DNA of 64,000 nt from Bondarzewia mesenterica (taxonomy: Eukaryota; Basidiomycota; Agaricomycetes; Russulales; Bondarzewiaceae), in contig SGPL01000054.1 of the NCBI GenBank assembly GCA_004802705.1, positions 30,870-94,869 on the forward strand, in the 5' to 3' direction. Below are positions 12,725 through 22,484 of this stretch, in pieces. The notes under the pieces are model-generated. The model was not told the origin of the DNA. It searched no databases and saw only the letters and a list, made by a program, of their open reading frames with translations. Both the position numbers and the translations under genes were made by a program. The first letter of the stretch is position 1. Each line of letters opens with the position of its first letter.

Positions 12725-14695
12725 ATGCCATCTTCAGAATCTGATAATCCAGAAGTGCCCAACGATGAGCGTGAATCCAGCCCGCTGCGTCGAACACTTT
12801 TAAATGTGTTGTCGCTTGGTCTGAAGAAAAAAAAAACATATGTTTCAGTGTTCACTCCTTTTTTTTCTAATGCATACTCACATCATGCATTGTTGTTTTC
12901 ATTGGTATTATTTTGAATAGCGCTTCACCGTTGGATCCTTATACTAAGGTTGCAAGATGGATCGCTCGCAGCGAGGATCTGTTCATCACTTTCATTAACA
13001 TTTTTCACGACGGTGTTAAGGTAGATGCAAGAGAAGAGGAGGAGGACGAGGAGGGGGACTCGGAAGAGAACGAGGAGAGTTTACAAGCACGGCTGTAAGT
13101 GAAATTTTACTGCATTATGGCCACTGTCTGATGATAAGTACACTACATCAAAGGAACGAGAGCATAACCATTGGCGCATCTGCAAAGCGATTCTGAACAA
13201 GATACCCACATTTCAATCTCATCTACAAGCATTCGAAAAGAGACCAGAAGACTTGGAAGAGCTTGCAAAGATCGTAAGTACACTCAGTTTTTCAGTTATA
13301 TGCGAGTATATGCAGCTATATGCGAGTATATGCTTAATGTTATTGATACGAGCACTGTTTTTTAAGATGAATAAAGCACACTCTGGTGCACGCGGAGAAG
13401 ACATTGGTAGTCTCCGGGATAGCATCCTCGAACTTACGGCGCGCGTTATTAGAGCTCCGTCGCTCACACCAATCATCTCACCATCTAGCTCCAAAGCGGA
13501 TACTCGTGGATTCAAGCACCCACAGCTCACCGTATTACTGATGCCGGCTGACCTATTGATGGAGTATGATGAGGATCATGCAGGGCGAGTCTCTCATTTT
13601 TGTTCGATTTACATCCCGTTGAATGCCCTTGTGCAGAGTCCTTCAGAAACTGCTGGATGGGCAGATCCAAGTAACAGCAGCGGACCTACCTACATTTTTG
13701 TATGAGGGCGAGGATTTCGATCCCGATGATCTTGAGAAGGGTCTGCTACGTGGCGAGCTCGTTGTTCGGGTATGTACTTAGGTTTCAAATGCATCAGGAA
13801 TACTTACTCTTTCATCACATCTCCCAGGTCTGGCGGCATATATTTCAGTCTCCGTCTGCTGGTTTAAAGCACAATGTGGGAAACAAATCAACTCCAACAA
13901 AGGCCGGACAAGCAAAACTGAACGATTTGGTCGAAGTGACACCTCGCACCATTGCATATGCCGCACTTATGGTATGTTGTTTCTCACATCATTCTTAATA
14001 CACATTACTGATATTGTATGCCCAGACACACTGAGCATTGTGCAGCAGCGATGATTGGCGCATTGAGGACACCGAGTTCATGCGCGAAGATTTTTTCAAG
14101 ATTATTGTAGACCTTTTCGCGCAAAACCCGGACTCTGAGTGGCATAAGTCGACTCTGCAGTGGTGGAATAAGTAAGATTTCAAATTTATTCAGTCGTTTG
14201 AAACCTCATTTTTGCAATTGTCACTTTACAGGCAGGTTGGCCTTGGAAAAGTCGACTGGCCAGCAATCCTCGTCTGGCTCAGCCATGCCCAAGACCACCC
14301 TTTTGTCTACCATCCAAGCTCGTCGATCTCAGCAAGATAGAGAACGAGAAGATAGTGAACCAGAAGAAGAGGGAGAACCCGAGCAACCAAGCAAAGAGAG
14401 CGAGGACAGTCCCATTGAAGTGGAAGAGGAAGAGAGGAAATGGGAAAGGGAGCAAGTGCAGCACGAGGAAGAATGGGAAAGCGAGGGAATGCAGCGTGAG
14501 GATGAATGGGAAAGCGAGGGAATGCAGCGTGAGGATGAATGGGAAGAACATGATGTTGTTCCCCGTCGTCATCCGGCTGATTTTATGCCCCCTCCCCCGC
14601 GTACGCATATATCTTCCGCATCGCATGGACAATCTTTTATTCACCTGCGGTCTTTCCATCTAATCTCAAGCCATCTAGCTATTCACCTAAGTTAG
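12725..14695 (+). CDS. DUF6698-like protein, divergent partner of the Plavaka gene (one nonsense codon)
   Basis: Multi-exon gene divergently oriented from the transposase, with 430 bp between start codons. Segments in order: MPSSESDNPEVPNDERE; YTKVARWIARSEDLFITF; an acidic linker; HNHWRICKAILNKIPTFQ; KAHSGARGEDIGSLRDSI; a Leu-rich core with HPQLTVLLMPADLLMEYDED; LLDGQIQVTAADLPTFLYEG; DFDPDDLEKGLLRGELVV; VWRHIFQSPSAGLKH; VTPRTIAYAALM; DDWRIEDTEFMREDFFKIIV; then WWN and a long acidic tail. This order matches what I recall of DUF6698 proteins, which are confined largely to mushroom-forming fungi and of unknown function. In the exon after VTPRTIAYAALM an in-frame TGA (14032-14034) lies where Trp is expected (TH-W-ALCSS), so the copy seems damaged. 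The tail carries a 33-bp tandem repeat. Whether it belongs to the transposon is an inference from position. Confidence 0.65.
13297..13336. repeat. Short tandem repeat, two 20-bp units
   Basis: The unit TATATGCGAGTATATGC appears twice in a row inside an intron of the DUF6698-like gene. It is AT-rich and has no obvious function. Confidence 0.7.
14474..14552. repeat. 33-bp coding tandem repeat
   Basis: The unit encodes EWESEGMQRED (11 residues). Two complete copies and a partial third lie in the acidic C-terminal tail of the DUF6698-like protein. Copies are nearly identical, so the expansion looks recent. Confidence 0.85.
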
Positions 14696-15935
14696 TTTTT
14701 GCTCAAGGGTCTCCCGACTGACGTGCTGCTCTCACCGTATCGCTGCCACCCATTCATTCGTTCGTTCATTTTTCTTCCCTCACCTCTCTCCGATCACATT
14801 TCATTTCTTCTTCTTCTCTCCTTCCACTTATCACGACCACCACTTTCTTGACCTAGTGCCGCTTTACGGTAGTGCGTAGCACATCCCTCCATTGCATCCA
14901 TCCACCCATTCATATCTCACACTCATAATAAGTATACAAGGACATTCGGGCTGCCGTTCTCTGGACCCTCTCGACCGCTGTTGATCGATTCTATATACAC
15001 AGTTTTTACCTCTCCTCACGTTCCAATTCCAACTGCTTACAATCGACGGTCGTGCTTTGCCACGACCGTTTCTCCACCCTTCACGAAGTGGGTCAGGAAT
15101 TTGGGTTGCGTGTCAACTTATTATGTCTTCCTTCTTCTTTCTGTCCTTGAAGGCTTTTGCAATCGATTCTGTGTGTGAATGAGCCGCATCGGAGGATTTG
15201 TTGTGGCCGCGCAGATCTATCTTCGGGGAGCTTGTGTGAGGCAACGATACTTACGGTCGAGTTGTCGCATATTTCAGATCATCTTGACCGGTGTGCTGTG
15301 GAGGGTTACTTTGTAGTCGCCCGGTAGCAGATTGAGGACACTTCCTTCAACCTTCGTACCTCAGGATATCCGTGTCTGACGGCCCATATTGTGCCCGCGC
15401 GAAACGTACTCGCAGCATCTCATTTTCTTGCCGGTACGGACGTACTCCACAGAAGTTCAAAGCTTCGGCTTCATGGGGTCTCAAGCCCAGCGCCTCGATA
15501 CTTCTGCATGTCGTCATCCTCTCTCATCATGTCGCGACTGTTGTAAGCGCGTCGTGCGGAGATGGTCGAAGGCGCGAAATTACTTAGCAGCCCCACATGA
15601 GAACTGTCTTGGCGTTCATTTCCGTGCAGGGAGATTGGGGTTTCTTTTGCTGTTGGCGGCTGCCAAGACTCACCCATGGAGCTTGGAGCAAGACCAAGTA
15701 CGGGGTCAGCACAAGCGGGAGATTGACAAGACTTTTCGAGATGGAGTGGGCGTCGACGCACGGTGACGAAGCTCGAGCGGCCCAAAGCCGGATGGAGGTG
15801 TCCAAAGGCCAACCTGGTGATTCGAGAGATGTGAGGGCGCTGCCCCGAAAAAGAGCATTAAAATTGATAGGTAGATGTGAGCATGCGACCCGACGAGGAA
15901 TCGGGGTACGTTGTGCGGAGAGTAGAGGAAAAAGA
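14696..15935. other. Pyrimidine-rich intergenic stretch
   Basis: The plus strand is markedly C/T-rich at about 14720-14850 (runs of TTC, CATTCGTTCGTTC). Several short ORFs follow, none recognisable. It may hold the right end of the transposon and the 3' flank of mL59. A promoter for an unseen plus-strand gene is possible but unsupported. Confidence 0.4.
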
Positions 15936-16874
15936 TTAGAACGGCAGTCTCTGTGCCCTCTTCGACGTCGTGGACGCAGGCCTGAGGGGCTTTGGCCGTC
16001 TCCTCGCGTAATGCTGCAGCGCGAACCCACCGACAGAAGCGAACNAGAGAGAGAGAAAAAAGGGAAGGAAAAAAAAAACAGTGGATGAGCATTTCAGGAT
16101 AGAACCATGAACGAGAGGAGAGGAGGGAGAGGGACGCACCGTCTTGTAGCGCTTGACGCGCTTGCGCATGTCGTGCAAGAGCATCTTGGTGGTGCGCACG
16201 CGCTTGTCGTGCACGCGCTCCCACTTGTGTCCCTTGAACATCCGCTTGCGCCCGGCGTACATCCGCACCTGTCCCCCGACGTCCTTGCGCTCGCGCAGCT
16301 TGCCTTGCCACTCCACCAGGCGCATCCACTCCTCCTTCTGCTTCTTCTCCCCCGCTCCCTTCCCCTTGCCCGCCTCCAACTCACCCGCCGCCTTCACNTC
16401 TACCNCNNCNACCTTCTTCACCTCNACCACNNCCACCTTCTTCACCTTCACNGCCTCCACCTTCTTCAAGTTCGACGCATCCGCCTTCTTCTGCGTCTTT
16501 TCCTGTTTCACTTTCTGGACGATGACGGGTGGCCCGCGGGCCTTGGTCTTGGGACCGGGAGGCAACAGCGCTACGAGTCCACACTCTCGCGCCTTCTTCA
16601 CGAGCTCCGCCTGGCGCCGCAGCGAGTACTTTGGAGGTGCCCACCGCCCCGTCTCGGGATTCTTGTGGGGCACGAATGGGTTGTTCAGTGGTACCCTGCC
16701 ACGCGCGAGTCCCGGCTTTTGCGTCTGCGTCTGCGCGGGCGTAGTGGATGTGGGTTGGGCTGGGTTGGCAGCGCCGAGCTTGGGAAGGGCGGCGAGCTCG
16801 CGCATGCGGAAACGTTTTATGGCCTGGAGAGCCATCTCTTGCAAGATGTTGTCTCTTCGGAAGAGCGACGGCAT
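15936..16874 (-). CDS. Mitochondrial large ribosomal subunit protein mL59 (yeast MRPL25 type)
   Basis: Core motifs: MALQAIKRFRMRELAALP, then NPFVPHKNPETGRWAPPKYS, LRRQAELVKKARECGLVALL and PPGPKTKARGP. This order is characteristic of the fungal mL59 family, a component of the mitochondrial 54S large subunit. A Lys/Val-rich linker (about residues 140-170) is partly ambiguous (Ns at 16398-16452). It is followed by EEWMRLVEWQGKLRERKD and a basic MLLHDMRKRVKRYKT. A 96-bp intron (16139 down to 16044) joins KT to FASVGGFALQHYARRRPKPL in the same frame. Its acceptor AG contains the ambiguous base at 16045. The start at 16874 lies 220 bp from the divergent SEC62 start, so the two genes share an upstream region. 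Confidence 0.8.
   Translation of the reverse strand: MPSLFRRDNILQEMALQAIKRFRMRELAALPKLGAANPAQPTSTTPAQTQTQKPGLARGRVPLNNPFVPHKNPETGRWAPPKYSLRRQAELVKKARECGLVALLPPGPKTKARGPPVIVQKVKQEKTQKKADASNLKKVEXVKVKKVXVXEVKKXXXVXVKAAGELEAGKGKGAGEKKQKEEWMRLVEWQGKLRERKDVGGQVRMYAGRKRMFKGHKWERVHDKRVRTTKMLLHDMRKRVKRYKTVRPSPSSPLVHGSILKCSSTVFFFLPFFLSLXFASVGGFALQHYARRRPKPLRPASTTSKRAQRLPF
16398..16452. repeat. Lys-rich minisatellite with ambiguous bases
   Basis: Imperfect repeats of ACCTTCTTCACC (minus strand reads GTGAAGAAGGT, encoding VKKV). About ten single Ns fall inside the repeat and almost nowhere else in this gene. Allelic length or base differences, or poor read quality in a repeat, would explain them. Confidence 0.6.
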
Positions 16875-17094
16875 TCGCTGCCTAATTCGGAATTTTTAGG
16901 ATGACATAATCAAGCATGCACGCATTCCGTTTTGCACGCCAGCTCACACATCGACCTTTGCACACAAACCACCACCACGCCTCGTCGCACGCACGCCCTC
17001 CTCGCTGCCCATCTGATAGAACAGGTTCTATTCCCGTCCATTGACCTCTCGATCTGGCTCGCTTCTGATGCAGGCTGCAGACCCACCACACACC

Positions 17095-18071
17095 ATGTCG
17101 ACAGTAGAGCAGCAAGCCAAGGCTCCTCCAAACGTCCGAAACGTCGTCACTTTCCTCCGAAGCAGTAAAGCCGGCCTCAAAAACAGGGTCGGCGTCCTCA
17201 ACGGAAAACGCATCGACTACTTCAAAGGCGCGTCTTGTCCCCCCTAACGTCCCCCCGCACGCGCTCTCTCGCCCGTGCGCATGCGCCTTCTTACTCACAC
17301 TGTCTCCGCGTCCTCGTCCTCAACACAGGCAAATCCGCCGTCAAAGCCCTCCTCTCGCCGGCCTACGCCAAACTCAAAAACGTCCCCAAAGTCACCTCCG
17401 AGGCCGAGGCGCAGGCGCTCCTGCACAACATCATCCCCTTCGCCTTCTTCCTCCGCATCGACCGCGGCCAGCCCGTCGGCACGTCCGGGGCGTCCCCAAA
17501 GTCGGTACAGATCAACCAGATGCAACTCTTCAAGCCCGAGGACTATTTCGCGTGGTTCTACGAGGGCTCGCAGTGGACGACGTACGTCGGCGGCGTCGCC
17601 ATGGTCGCCGTCATCCTCGCTGGCGTCATGTTCCCGCTCTGGCCGCCCATGCTCAGGCTCGGCGTGTGGTATCTCAGTATCGGCATCCTGGGCCTCATCG
17701 GGTTGCTGTTCGCCATCGCCATCGTGAGGTTGATTTTCTACATCATCACGGTGCTCGTCGTCAGTCCTGGGATATGGATATTCCCGAGACTGTTTGCGGA
17801 CGTTGGATTCGTGAGTGTTTCTGCCTCCTCCAGTTGAGGCGGGACGCTGATCTAGGATTGTTGCTGGTAGGTCGACTCGTTCATCCCTCTTTGGGAATGG
17901 GACCTTCCGAAGAAGAAATCAAAGAAGAGGAAATCCGACAAGTCTGGCAAGAAGGGTGCGGAGGCAGAGGCGGCCTCACAGGGTTCGTTCATTGAGGAAG
18001 TGGCAGATTCAGGCTCTTCGCGTACTTCAAGCAGACAGGCGACGGTGGAGGAGGTGCCAGACGAGTCGTGA
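17095..18071 (+). CDS. SEC62: Translocation protein SEC62
   Basis: Sec62 is a membrane subunit of the Sec62/63 complex and works with the Sec61 channel in post-translational import into the ER. Exons 17095-17227, 17329-17810 and 17871-18071 give about 271 residues. The cytosolic N-terminal domain has VRNVVTFLRSSKAGLKNRVG, RIDYFKG-KSAVKALLSP and LFKPEDYFAWFYEGSQW. Two hydrophobic helices follow (TYVGGVAMVAVILAGVMFP and the segment from YLSIGILGLIGLL through IFYIITVLVV). A loop ending in FIPLWEWDLPKKKSKKRK leads to a basic and then acidic tail. Intron 1 (17228-17328) begins with GC (GCGCGT); only this choice restores the YFKGKSAV frame. The gene ends 72 bp from the convergent TPR gene. Confidence 0.92.
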
Positions 18072-18142
18072 CGTGGATAGCTGTCATCTAGGACTGTACA
18101 TGTATCGCCGACACTCTTCCTATGTCCTTCGTGACTATTATA

Positions 18143-19807
18143 TTATCCTATTCGTTTCGTTTTGTCATCACCTGTAGGGGATCGTGCGGAATCATTCAAC
18201 GCATGCTGTGTCCGGTCGACTCGACGAAGGGCCTGTCGGGCTTCCAGCATGCCTTCTCGCATCCCAATCTTTTTAGACTGATCAAAACTGCGCTGGAACA
18301 TCTCCAAAGCGGATGGCAGGTCTCCCCGCATCTTCGTGCGATTGCATGTCAATCAACGTCAGAAGGCTGTTTACTATGGAAGGACGCGCACCTCGCGGAG
18401 GGACGCCAAGTTGAAGAGCGTGGCGGCGAGAGCTTGCTCGCAGGTCTCCAAATCGCCGGGGGGACCGCGGGAGTTTTTCTGCGTCTTTTCGATGACGGAG
18501 AGCGCTTGTCTGGCCCAGGCGTCGGCCTGGTGGAGTTTCTGGGGCGTGGGCGAACCGCGCATGAGCAGTTCGGACAGGTTGCTCATCAGCTGTGCACCTG
18601 CAGATGAAGTTCTTGCTTTATGAGTGTGACACGATCGATAGAAGGGAGAGGAAACGTGCCTCGACATATTTCGTCTGTGGAAACTGACTTTCCGGAGTTC
18701 GGAGGTGGGACGAGGAGCGAGATGGCTTGGAGGTAGAGTGGTATAGCGTATCTAGTTTGAGCGCAAAGACAACGGTCATAAAAAAAAAATCAGGTCTCGG
18801 GAATCTGTGATGTGGAAGGAGAACGCCTTACTCGGTCTTTCCAGTCCTGGCATAGAATGCGCCAAGAGCCTCTATAGGTGCGCCCACGTCCGCCACGCGC
18901 ATCCAACCGGGCAAGTCCAACTCGGACAACACCACCGTGTCCGGATCCTCTCCGACCTTCTCGGTCTTGCCTTTCCCAGCGCTCTTGGCGATCCGCAATC
19001 CCTCTTCCACCGCCCAGGTCAACCACCGCTCTTCCTCCTCCTCGCTGACGTGATAGGTGTCCGCCATCGCGCCGAGCTTGTGCGCGAGCGCGACGGCGCG
19101 CAGCTGCTCTTCGCCCGTGAGCTCGGAGTGGTGGGTTTGGAGGTGCGAGAATGCGGCTTCGTAGAACTCGTACGCGGCCTTGGGGCGGTTGGAAGACTCG
19201 AGGACGTCTCCGAGGATAGAGGCTATGCCGGAGATTTTGAGGTATGGGGAAGGAGAGAGGGAGTCCAGGGAGAGGGTCAAAGCGGTTTCGTACGCCCTGT
19301 GACATTCAGCGGCGTCAAGAAAAACGCGGTCATGAGGATTGGGTGTAGGTGCGCACCGTTGGAGATACCTTGCGCTCAGGATGAAGTCTCCTTGCTGTTT
19401 GGCTTTAACACCGGCCCTCAGGTCTGCACGTACCTCCTGAGGCCACATCGTGAACGAGTTGTAAAATTGATACCTGTGATCATCCGTCAGACCTGTGTTC
19501 GAGAACAGTATTCGAGGGTGGAAGGGAAATGGAAACTGACATACAGGCCGTACCCGGTGGCGCCCATGCCGATGACTATGAGGGCAGAGAAGACGGTCGT
19601 GATGCGGAAACTCGAGGTTTGGGAGAGGGACGCTGTCGAGTAGGTTTTGGACGCGCCAGCTCGAGCTTGTTGAGCGCTGCTAGCCAAGTTGGCTGGTAGA
19701 GTTCGAGGACATCGCTGGGGCGTGATACGTGCTGTTGAGGAGGTGAGAGAATGGCGCAGGAGGGAGGGAGCAGTCAAGGCCACTCTTGAGGATGATGGAA
19801 GGGCCAT
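18143..19807 (-). CDS. TPR protein of the mitochondrial inner membrane, Mgr3-like
   Basis: The N-terminus is rich in Ser, Arg and Ala with few acids (RVALTAPSLLRHSLTSSTAR), a plausible mitochondrial presequence. One hydrophobic span follows (ITTVFSALIVIGMGATGYGLY). The rest is helical repeats of TPR type: GVKAKQQGDFILSARYLQR; AYETALTLSLD; SILGDVLESSNRPKAAYEFY; ALAHKLGAMADTYHVSEEEE; GAFYARTGKTE then YAIPLYLQAISLLV; LMSNLSELLMRGSPTPQKL; and a last repeat, MRGDLPSALEMFQRSFDQS. Presequence, one membrane span and a TPR domain match fungal Mgr3, the adaptor that delivers substrates to the i-AAA protease Yme1. The assignment rests on architecture and some motif resemblance, so a relative of another name is possible. 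At least six exons are separated by introns of about 55-75 bp. Confidence 0.7.
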
Positions 19808-20059
19808 TCTGTCTCGTCAAACAGAATGTCTCCGCGGAATGGTGGAGGCTGTCTGCAGAGTGTGCGTCCTTACGTCGACCCTATGACTCAGCGCCGCTCA
19901 GCCGCTTTTGTCTGCCAATCCTCCTCAACAGCAACTCGGTATCTGGCCACTATCACTTGACAGTTTCCCACATCGACACAAGTATGAAAGTGGGAAAAGA
20001 CCTTTTATTTTCTTTCCCTTTTCTCAATCTTGCGGTGTTGTAGCACCCGTCTGGCGAGG

Positions 20060-21879
20060 TTTCTAGTAAATCCAGTCTGACCGTGAGCGTGAACGACCAT
20101 GTACTCGAGCATCAACCACAGATTGGTTCCATGCCCCTGGTAGCGGAAGAGCCAGAGTATCTTCACACCTCTGTCTTTCGGTAAGTGATGAATACTTCAA
20201 TGGTCAATAGCCGAACTCAGGTTTCATTCGAGCAGATCTCAGAATTTGGAGGTCACCATCCACAGTCCGTCGGTGAGAATGTCACGATGGCGAGGACGAG
20301 AATTAAGTCAACCTCTGCCCGTTTTTGGCGACAATGGTCACCCGAAGGGCGTGATTGCCATTGACCACCAACTGAGCTCTGGTCNCNNNNNNNNNNNNNN
20401 NNNNNNNNNNNNNNNNNNNNNNNNNNNNNNNNNNNNNNNNTTTTCAGATTAATCAGCACCCGTGCTGCTGCCTCGGATAGATNGAGGGCTCTTTTCTGTA
20501 TATCTCTTCGGGCGCGACAGTTCAAGGTTCATCTTCGTCTCAGCCACCCGGTAGATNTCAACACACTTTCTTCTCTGCATCTATCGTTCCCGCACTGTCT
20601 GGAGACATTAGACCTAGCAGTGGAAGCACATCCGAANACTTGACGCTGGTGGACCATAAATCAAAGAAAGANAGCCTCAAGCGGAAAACGAACTCAACGA
20701 ACACCAGCTCGTCCAGCCGGCACACATATCCATTCATTTTTCACCTGCCACAGCCTAGTCNCATAGGCGAGGAGTTGCCTCCGACTTTNTACTCCTCCGT
20801 ATCNTTGGAAGGAGGTATNCGCGGGCTGGCATCCGTAGAGAGNGCTGNGGTANCGTACAAGCTCATTGCCNTTTGGNAACCTCTCNTCGAGGGTTCCGCN
20901 GCAAAAGAGATGTATGTGCACCTGTCCAGAGGACCTTCCTCTCACTTGCTAACACGTCCCAAGCNTCGAGGTGCCNATTATGATCCAACCTGACACCGAN
21001 CATCTCCNGCTNNATNGTCTTANNGTGAACCCTGAATCGTGGTCGGANACTTCTCTTCGACCTCTTCGACCTATACCATGCTATAGTGCGGTATGTATCA
21101 GATATACANCTTCTGCGGCATANAACTGGCTTTGACNCCCATANCCAGATCGCNGTTCCCAGCCCACCCAGCTTTCCCCGCTCTGGATCTATNCCTTTTT
21201 TACGTCGTGTTCTCGGTAAAACCAAAGTCACCATCCTTAGCTCGCGAGATTGCNTCCAACGCAGTCGTCACGGTCTCCCTACTGCGAGAAGTGACCGTCG
21301 ATTNTTCAGAGTCACGACCTAGCTCGGTCTATACCTCCGAGTCTCTAGACTCATCTTCGCCTACGACTCCNCCGGCCTCAGCCAGCGTTGATTCTGACTC
21401 GCAGGCGTCTTCAAGTCTGTATATACCGCGCCNTGACAGGCACCGAAAACGTGTCGCAAGAAGCGCTCCGCCTATCCTCACGAGGGNAGCTGGTCTTGGC
21501 CGGCCCTCGCTGCCGGCAGCGGCGATGGAGAAGTCATTGCCTGACCTGCCCATGGTCGTTTCCGAATCGCGGCTTTTAATGACAGACGTGTCTGTCGGCT
21601 TTCCCAACCGCGTCCACAACCGCGTCCGCTCTCGAGGGCGTGCGCCAGAGTCGCAAGGTCCCTTCGCACGACGGTTTATACAAGGGCAGATTCCAGTTGA
21701 ATGCGAGCATGCTCCCGACTGTTGATTGGGATGGTATTGGAATCAAGGTTCGTTGCCAACCCGTTTGCCATTTCTTGATGACTCGCTCACGAGGCGCTCG
21801 AATACAGTATTACATGGAAGTGTCCGTCCTTTTTGGCCAGGACGAAATGCTCGCCAGGGTGCCGATCAAGATTTATTGA
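20060..21879 (+). CDS. Arrestin-like protein, left copy (gapped, N-rich, start not seen)
   Basis: Clear paralogue of the gene at 50906-52669. Shared segments: VTIHSPSVRMSRWRGRELSQ against VTIYSPLVKISRWQERGVSQ; FIFHLPQPS-IGEELPPT against FSFDLPQPSRMGEEMPST; VKPKSPSLAREI; KSLPDLP; a final YYMEVSVLFGQDEMLARVP against YYIEVYVLVGQDEMWARVP. The proline-rich LPQPSxxGEELP strand and EKAEVSYK-like region suit an arrestin-fold N domain; fungal alpha-arrestins recruit ubiquitin ligase to membrane transporters. The first exon, homologous to the right copy, ends at TSVFR with a GTAAGT donor near 20182, but no in-frame ATG lies between the preceding stop and the homologous region, so the start is missing, different or lost. 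A gap (20387-20440) and about 35 single Ns prevent a verdict on integrity. Confidence 0.6.
20385..20440. other. Assembly gap
   Basis: A run of Ns (20387-20440, plus one N at 20385) inside the left arrestin-like gene. Single Ns continue to about 21500. The gap replaces coding sequence for the segment that follows DHQLSSG. Confidence 0.99.
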
Positions 21880-22484
21880 CTATGTTTGGGACGCGATCTT
21901 TCAGACTTTTTTTTTTTTACTCGTGATTATATGCTCGACACAGGTTTCTTTACCCTTGATGACAGTGGATTGGGCTCAGACTTACTCTTTTTTTTTTTGC
22001 AGTTAAAATGATTCTTCTTGGGCTGTAATCATTTTACATTGCATGACTGAGAGTCCTTTCTGACGCCTCTGTATTCCAAGTTGCCCTAGCCTTTCATCTA
22101 TCCCATACATATATATGTGCATCACTTACTGAGGACTGTTGAATTCGAATTTGAGACCAAAGTCACAAAGTGAGCCGAAAGTAACTTGACAGCAACCGGC
22201 ACGGTCATGTGATCTGTACTCTGGTAGTCCGAGTCAACAGCTGCACTGAAAGTAGCACTGCTACTCTCAAGTCATTGAACAACATCTGCAGCCCCTTCAT
22301 CTGCATATTTTGAACCGACAACCTCTTTTCAAAGGTGAAAAAAAACGCCGCATACCGACCATAATCGGTGAGACCTACTTGAACCTTGGCTCTCACTATC
22401 TTTTTAAAGGCAAAAGTACCCAGTGGATTCCTACCGCCAATCCGGCCACCTGTCGTTGACCATTCGGAGCACGGACGATTCCAG

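Noticed and set aside
13585..13646. A further GC-AG intron in the DUF6698-like gene (donor GCGAGT)
   Set aside because: A GT donor two bases from it (CGA then GTCTCT) with a later AG also keeps the frame, so the GC call is not required.
15584..16329. Arg/Ala-rich ORFs overlapping mL59
   Set aside because: They arise from GC-rich antisense and off-frame reading of the mL59 exon and have no domain.
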